NCBI GenBank assembly: GCA_030549335.1
Contig: CM060188.1
Span: forward strand, 68,168,696 to 68,232,695
Length of the DNA: 64,000 nt
Direction: 5' to 3'
From: Pontederia crassipes
Lineage: Eukaryota > Streptophyta > Magnoliopsida > Commelinales > Pontederiaceae
A program made the translations under genes and the position numbers. The first letter of the stretch is position 1. Each line of letters opens with the position of its first letter. Shown here piece by piece: positions 58,401 to 64,000 of the stretch. The notes below the pieces were generated by a model. That model was given only the letters and a program-made list of their open reading frames with translations. It ran no database searches and was not told the DNA's origin.

Positions 58401-60069
58401 ATGTTGATGATATTTTATATATGAGATCTTCTTAATTACTTGTACCTGATTTTAAAACATGCATGATGATAAATTTTGAAATGATAGATTTGTGGTTATT
58501 GAACTATTTTCTTGATGTAGAAGTGAAACAAGGTGCTGATAGCATATTTATTTCTCAAAAGAAATATGCTAATGATTTCTTGGACATGTTCAATATGCTC
58601 AATTGCAAAGCCGTTGCCACTCCTATGAATGTGAATGAAAAGCTCAAACTTGATGACAGTATAGGTCATGCTGATAAAAGAACATTTAGAAGTTTGATTG
58701 AGGTTTAATTTATTTGATTCACACAAGACTAGCTATCTCTTTTTCTATTGGTCTTGTATCTATATTTATGTATTTTCTAACAAAACATCATTTGGAATAG
58801 CCAAGCGCATTTTGCATTATATTGCAGGCACGATGGATTTTGGAATTTGGCATTTTAACAAGTTGTTTAGCTTTATTGATAGTGACTGGGTAGGATCTTT
58901 AAATAATAGAAAGAACTTTTCAATAAGTGTTTTTAGTCTTGGATCAGGAGCAATTTCATGATGTTCAAAGAAGCAAGCAATGGTTGCCCTCTCATCTTCT
59001 GAAGCAGAGTATATTGCTGCTACATCTGCTGCATGTCAAGTAATATGATTAAGAAGAATTTTGTTGGATCTCCATCAATCATATAATGAAGCAAGAATTA
59101 TTTTTTGCGATAACAAATCAGCAATAGCAATGACCATTAATCATGTTATGCATGGACGAACAAAGCATATTGAGATCAGTGGCGGAGCCAGAAATATTTT
59201 GAGTGGGTTCACATTTCACACGTATCTACCCGAAGAGAGCTCACCTCCTTCTTTTCGTAAATTTTAATTTTTTTACTTATATATATATAAAGATATTACT
59301 TTTAGAATCCAAAATTAATATTTATATCATGATATTAAAACATAAATAATAATTTGCAGTGTTATTTATGACACAAGAGCTAGAAAGAGATAATGTGTAC
59401 AATTTCTCTTGCACTATAGTTAGATGAAAAGTATGTTTCTATATTCATTGTAATCGATTTATTAAAAAATAGTTTTAACACTTTACAAATAAACACTTAA
59501 GTGATAAAAAATAGAGAAAAAAAATATTATAAAAATTTATAAAAACATGGAAGACCAACTATAAAAATAAGTGGTAAAAATTATGGACTTGGACCACTTA
59601 ATAAAGAAAAAATTATTAAAGACAATATATATAAATAAAATATAAAATATTTTGTCTAGAAGAGAAAGAATTAATGTAGCTAGATATAAATAGAAGGCAA
59701 AAATATTACGAGACAAATTTGAAAAATGTAAGTAATTATATATCAATCATATAATAAAAATAGTTGTTGAAGAGGAGATTCGAACCTGGCTACATCATCA
59801 ACTTCAATAGCATTCAAATGCTTCTACCCAACAAGCCAATAGTAATATTCACAACATTGCACTTGCAGGCACAGGAACCCACCTAGCTCCGCCCTTGATT
59901 GAATATGCCATCATTTTATTCGTGACTTAGTGGAGGATGAAGAAAACAAATTGAAATTCTGTGGCACAGATGAACAAATAGCATATTTGTTCACCAAAAC
60001 TCTTTCCATTCGCAAGCATACTTTTTTCACAAAAATGCTTGGAGTTTGCAATTTTGAATCAAGGTGGAG
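55471..60069 (+). pseudogene. gag-pol remnant of the copia element
   Basis: The gag start MSANGGSVSFSQL with FKGDNYEFWDIKMKTLFMSQ is typical of copia capsid. A zinc knuckle (CYYCNKHGHIEANC) lies near 56224-56265. Protease follows (WFLDIGCSNHMT, about 56359). Integrase covers about 56760-57480, including the HAD-LCGP and FFSNEFNHF-like blocks. Reverse transcriptase (about 57900-58720) shows LVAKGYAQEQDIDFDETFSP, ARLETMRLLLALAA, DIYVNQPEVF and LYDLKQAPHAWY. RNase H follows, with CDNKSAIAMTINHV near 59107. All blocks are recognisable but much broken. Confidence 0.88.
59178..59894. mobile_element. MITE-like element inside the copia RNase H region
   Basis: The left end AGTGGCGGAGCCAGAAATAT and, in reverse complement, the right end GGGCGGAGCTAGGTGGGTTCC share GGCGGAGC(C/T)AG and a nearby GTGGGTTC. 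Copia coding stops at the left end and resumes right after the other. On the minus strand the right part holds TGGCTTGTTGGGTAG (A-box-like) and GGTTCGAATCTC (B-box-like), the internal promoter pair of tRNA-derived SINEs. Its class is therefore open: a foldback DNA element or a composite that includes a SINE. Confidence 0.6.
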
Positions 60070-60424
60070 TGTTGAAATGTGATTAAAAAAATATTCACAT
60101 CATTTTTTATTTAAAAAAAGTTAATTATGAAGTTAGTGGATAATTGTGGTGATGTGGTAGTTATGGTTATGGGGTAATGTAATTAGTGGTAGTAGTGTGT
60201 TAGTGGTGAGTGTGTGCATGTTCTTCCACTTTTTTAGGCATGATCTCCATGTTGTTATGTTCCATCTTCTGAAATTGTCTGCCTATTTATAGGTTATCAT
60301 ATTTTGAGTTTTAATATGACAGAATATATCATGCAATAATATTTCCTTTTCTTTAAAAAATTATTCCTTGATTACTCTGTTATGTGTTGAATTATTTTTT
60401 ATGTTTATCCTTTAATTTCAAACA
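60070..60424 (+). repeat. 3' LTR of the copia element
   Basis: It starts TGTTGAAATGTGATT and ends TTTCAAACA. The short purine run AAGGTGGAG directly before it is the polypurine tract. Confidence 0.93.
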
Positions 60425-62820
60425 CCACATCCGTTGACAGTTATCACAAGATTTTACGAGTTTAAAATCATCCTTGAACAAGGTTGGCCAATAGAAATTA
60501 GCTTGAAGTACCTTTGAGGCAATTTTCAGATGTCCTCCGTGTAGAGTGGCACTCCTCAAGTATGGCACCTTGCTCTTCCTCTAGTATACATCGATGGAAC
60601 ATACCGTCTATTCACTTCTTGAAGAAGAATGGTTCATCCCAGAAGTAATACTTTATGTCAAAAAAAATTCTTCTTTTGTTGATAGGAAAGGTCCGGTCAT
60701 AAAATCCCAGACGCTAAGTAGTTGGCATAGTCAGCAAACCAAGGAAGCTCCTCAACTTTGATTGAAAACAGATGATCATCAGGGAAAGAATCATTAATAC
60801 TGTGAGTCTCATCAGGGTGACTTCCCTCCTTGGATAACTGAAGATGAGAGAGATGCAGCAACGTGGTTTTTTGCTCCTTTCTTGTCTTTGATTTCTTAGT
60901 CAAATTTTTGAAGTAGCAGAATATATCTTATAAGTCTCGGTTTAGCATCCTTCTTGAAGATTAGATGTCGAATTGCTCGATGATCCATTACACAATAGCT
61001 TTTGATCCTACTAAATATGACCTGAATTTGTCGATGGCAAATACTAAAGTCAGGAATTCCTTCTCAGTGTGGCATAATTAATTTGAGCTTCCTCGAGAGT
61101 CCGGTTGGCATAGTAAATTACATGTCATTTCTTATCCTTCCTCTGCCCAAGCATAGCTCCAACAGCTTGGTGACTTGAATCACACATTATTTCGAATGGT
61201 AATGACCAATCGGGTGACTGAATAATTGGGGCTGATGTGAGTGCTTTCTTCAAAATGTCAAAGGCTCTGCAACATTCTTCATCATATATAAAATCAACTT
61301 CCTTTCTTAGGAATTTTGTCAATGACCTTGCGATGAGTGAGAAATCTTTAATGAATAGCCTATAGAACCATGCGTGGCCGAGAAAGCTTCTGACTCCCTT
61401 AATATTTGAAGGTGGAGGGACTTTGTCTATTACTTCTGCTTTTGCCCTATCAATCTCAATGCCTCTACTAGAAACAATGTGGCCTAGCACTACACCTTCC
61501 TGCATTATAAAATGGCATTTCTCCTAGTTTAATATCAAATTTTCCTCAGCACATCTATGTAAAACTTTACACAAATCGTCCAAACAATCATCGAATGAAG
61601 TTCCATAGCTTGAAAACTCGTCCATGATTTCTTCAATGAAGTCAGAGAAAATGGACGTCATGCATTTTTGAAAACTTGCTGGAGCATTACATAATCCAAA
61701 TGACATTCTTCAATATGCGAAAGTTCCATAAGAACACGTTAAGATGGTCTTCTCCTGATCATCTGGATATATGGGTATCTGTAGGAATTCAGAGAATCCA
61801 TCCAAGTAGCAAAAATAAGAGTGATTCGCCGGTCTCACTAACATTTGATCAATGAAGGAAAGCGGGAAGTGATCTTTTCTGGTGGCCTTATTCAACTTCT
61901 TGAAATTAATACACATCCTCCATCCTGTGACTGTGCATGTGGAGATGAGCTTGTTTGAATCAATTACAGTCATATCGCCTTCTTTGGCACAACCTGCATA
62001 GGGCTCACCATTGGCTGTCTGAAATTGGGTTTTTAATATCTGCATCTAGTAGCTTGAGTACTTCTTTCTTCACAACCTCCTTCGTGGCTGGATTAAGCCT
62101 TCTTTGTCCTTCAATGGTTAGCCGGAAGTCCTTTTCCATAAGGATGCGATGCATGCAGGTAAAAGGATTAACTCCCTTAAGGTCTTCAAGGGTGTATCCT
62201 ATAACATGTTTGTATGATCTGAGGTTGGAAAGTAACTTCTGGAGCTGTCTTGAATCCAAATTTGCATTGACAATGACCAGGTACGTGGAGTCTTCTCTTA
62301 GGAATTCATATCTAAGATTCTGAGGGAGCTTCTTAAGCTCAACTTTTGACTGCTTCTTTGATTTTGGCTCCCTTTCATATTTTTTTCAGCAATTTTAGCT
62401 TCTTCATGGTCATTGGTATATACTTTAAGATTGTGAAGACACAAGGTAACTGGTCAAGATTTTGGCTTCATCCTCATGCCACAAAGATGATTCCTAAGCC
62501 GTGAGTGAGATCTCCAAAGAATTCGTAATGTGAATAACATATGCCACTTTCTAAATTAAAGGATCCACCTATTCTGATTGGAAATGATATTCTTCCATAT
62601 TAGGATAATTCAATATTTTATTGAGCCTAAACTCAATGATACCATCGCCAATTTGGAATGTCAGACGATCGTGTTTCACATCTATCACCGCTCCTGCAGT
62701 GACTAAAACGGGTCTCCCAAGAAGAATGGGAGTTTGATTGTCTTCATCCATGTCCAGAACTACAAAGTCTACGGGTATGTAGAAGTCTCCAACTTAAATA
62801 GGTATGTCCTCCAGCATTTC
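60425..62820 (-). pseudogene. protease (part), RT, RNase H and integrase N-terminus of the minus-strand element
   Basis: From right to left on the minus strand: ILLGRPVLVTAGAVIDVKHD (62730-62670, the block after protease), HRILMEKDFRLTIEGQRRLN (62155-62095), [20 protein letters not shown] (RT), [15 protein letters not shown] (61705-61660), VVLGHIVSSRGIEIDRAKAE (about 61490-61430), FEIMCDSSHQAVGAMLGQRK (RNase H, about 61190-61130) and, at the copia border, KSCDNCQR of the integrase zinc finger (60455-60425). It is broken in many places. Confidence 0.85.
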
Positions 62821-62823
62821 TTA

Positions 62824-63502
62824 ACCCCTGTTTGGCTCCAGAATTTGGCCCAAGTTCCGAAACTTGAGCCAAACGGCCAACGTAATGGGAACTTTCCCAT
62901 CACGTGATCAAAGTTCTTGCTGGGCGAGAACTTACCTTTTTTTGCTTTTTTATTTTGATTCTTCATTATGTTTTAATTAGCAAAATATTATTAATTACTA
63001 GTTAATGTTAATATTATTCATTAAACTATTTTAATATTATCTTAAATAATAATTAATTAAATATTTTGTTTATTAATATATTATCATTTAGTTTATAAAA
63101 TAATAAATAACGTAACATAAATATTTTTTGTAAATTATAATATTAATGACATATGAAATAATACATTATAATAATATTATTTTTTGTAAACAATAAATTA
63201 TAATATTAACATAAATATTTTTCATAAATTATAATATTAATATAAATAATTTATGTAAATCATATTTTAGTTAAATAAATATATAGTATTTTAATTTATT
63301 ATAATTTTATACTTTATAAAATAATAAATTATATCCTTAATTCTTACTTTTTATCCAAACAACTACTAAAACTTATCTATCAAATCAATTTTTCAAATTT
63401 TCATTACACTTTTCATCCAAACACAACAACTAAACTTTTTTATCAAATCAATTAGTTCCCGAGAACTTATGGAAACTTAAAATCCCCAATCCAAACATAG
63501 GC
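62824..63502. mobile_element. PIF/Harbinger-like MITE (about 680 bp) in the gypsy protease region
   Basis: CTTAA flanks both sides (62820-62824 and 63502-63506), including the TTA target duplication of Harbinger elements. The left end CCCTGTTTGGCTCC is mirrored by CCTATGTTTGGATTGGGG in reverse complement. AAGTTC and GAGAACTT words near both ends are also inverted. The interior is more than 85% A+T and has no ORF. Confidence 0.8.
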
Positions 63503-64000
63503 TTAAGGTATTTTGATGGATTGATCTGCTAATTGGAGGGACATATTGGTAGTCTTTATGTTACCTACTTCGAGCTTTCTACATAGTGAGAGTGGAACGA
63601 CACTTACAGAGGCTCCTAAGTCACAAAGAGCATTCTGAATTCTTTTGTTCCCAATCTCACAAGGTATAGAGAAACTTCTTGGGTTCTTGAGTTTTGGCTT
63701 GAGCTTTGGCTTGAGTTTTGGGTATAGAGAAACTTCCTGGGTTCTTGAGAAACTTCCTAGACATTCAAGAGTTTTAGCTTCCCAATCTCACAAGCTTCAA
63801 TTGTCAATTCCACTATTTCATCCTCTTGGATTCTTCTCTTTTTGGACAGAATTTTCTTTAGAAATTTGGCATAAGCTGGCATCTTTGAATGGCTTCCACG
63901 AAAGGTACATTGATATAGAGCTTCTTCAGGATTTTAAGGAATTCTCTAAATTGTTTGATTTTGTCGACTTCTTTCAAGAGCCTTAGGGAAAGGTACTCAT
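63503..64000 (-). pseudogene. protease active-site part and gag end of the minus-strand element
   Basis: The minus strand reads [11 protein letters not shown] near 63630-63600 (protease active site) and QFREFLKILKKLYINVPFVE near 63950-63890 (the conserved block before protease, compare the plus-strand element at 690). A phrase CCCAATCTCACAAG at 63651 and 63780 shows a short duplication between them, filled with GAGTTTTGGCTT-type repeats. Confidence 0.75.

Larger units (their letters stand above)
54987..60424 (+). mobile_element. Ty1/copia element (5.4 kb) inserted in the gypsy integrase
   Basis: Full-length with both LTRs (366 and 355 bp), a tRNA-Met-type primer site after the 5' LTR (TTTAGTATCAGAGC, near 55356) and the order gag-PR-INT-RT-RH, which marks Ty1/copia. 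By eye the LTRs differ at about 38 of 350 aligned sites, about 11%. At plant rates near 1.3e-8 per site per year that implies about 4 million years, more at slower rates (inference). Flanking 5-mers CCCCG and CCACA are a decayed target duplication at best. Coding sequence is heavily broken, with well over ten breaks. A MITE sits near its 3' end. Confidence 0.92.
51546..64000 (-). mobile_element. Athila-type Ty3/gypsy element on the minus strand, interrupted by a copia element and a MITE
   Basis: Read leftward from the window's right edge, it shows the end of gag, protease, reverse transcriptase, RNase H, integrase (split by the copia element), an env-position ORF, noncoding tail, polypurine tract and 3' LTR. 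The 5' LTR lies outside. Coding sequence is heavily broken, with ten or more breaks. It appears to have inserted into the LINE, which stops at 51545. The copia insertion (LTRs about 11% apart) sets a minimum age of several million years under usual plant rates. Confidence 0.85.

Noticed and set aside
1-64000. tRNA, rRNA, CRISPR or bacterial-type operons
   Set aside because: None seen; the window is plant nuclear DNA. The only tRNA-like boxes are in the element at 59178-59894.

Overview
The window is nuclear DNA of a flowering plant. It is AT-rich, packed with nested transposons, and holds one intact host gene, a plant villin split into 22 coding exons at 38570-46596. Everything else recognisable is a mobile element, a fossil of one, or a broken host gene. 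Codon choice in the villin and the Athila/Tat-type LTR elements fit an angiosperm with much repeat DNA; I cannot name the species.

Layout, left to right. 1-8037: the right part of a plus-strand Ty3/gypsy (Athila/Tat-like) element, with gag, pol, a 1.9-kb noncoding tail full of TTACGGCCGA words, and a 1.7-kb 3' LTR. It sits inside a minus-strand CACTA element (8038-11801). 11802-20500 is repeat-derived: degenerate tandem repeats, a perfect 98-bp duplication, a Tourist-like MITE, a probable 2.6-kb solo LTR and an array of TGTAAC...GTTACA units. 20857-23305 has a broken two-exon GRF zinc-finger gene, a MULE transposase fragment, and a Pack-MULE that carries a piece of an NB-ARC resistance gene. 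23307-28370 is a small non-autonomous LTR element whose 3' LTR was split by a 3.6-kb CACTA element with a TGA target duplication. 29722-30384 is a Harbinger-like MITE. 31740-35180 is a dead hAT transposase gene cut by two later insertions, one being a solo LTR with a clean 5-bp target duplication.

36930-46945 is the villin gene with a likely 5' UTR intron, one GC-AG intron, an 11-nt micro-exon and a retroposon with a perfect 14-bp target duplication in an intron. 47130-47889 is a broken AIF/FSP1-like oxidoreductase gene on the minus strand. 47930-51545 is a broken LINE interrupted by an inverted-repeat element. 51546-64000 is a minus-strand Athila-type element with an env-position ORF; it is split by a Ty1/copia element (54987-60424), which itself holds a MITE, and by a Harbinger-like MITE at 62824-63502.

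I saw no tRNA or rRNA gene, no CRISPR array and no unknown multi-gene system. The most unusual pieces are the NB-ARC Pack-MULE, the villin splicing features and the series of datable nested insertions.
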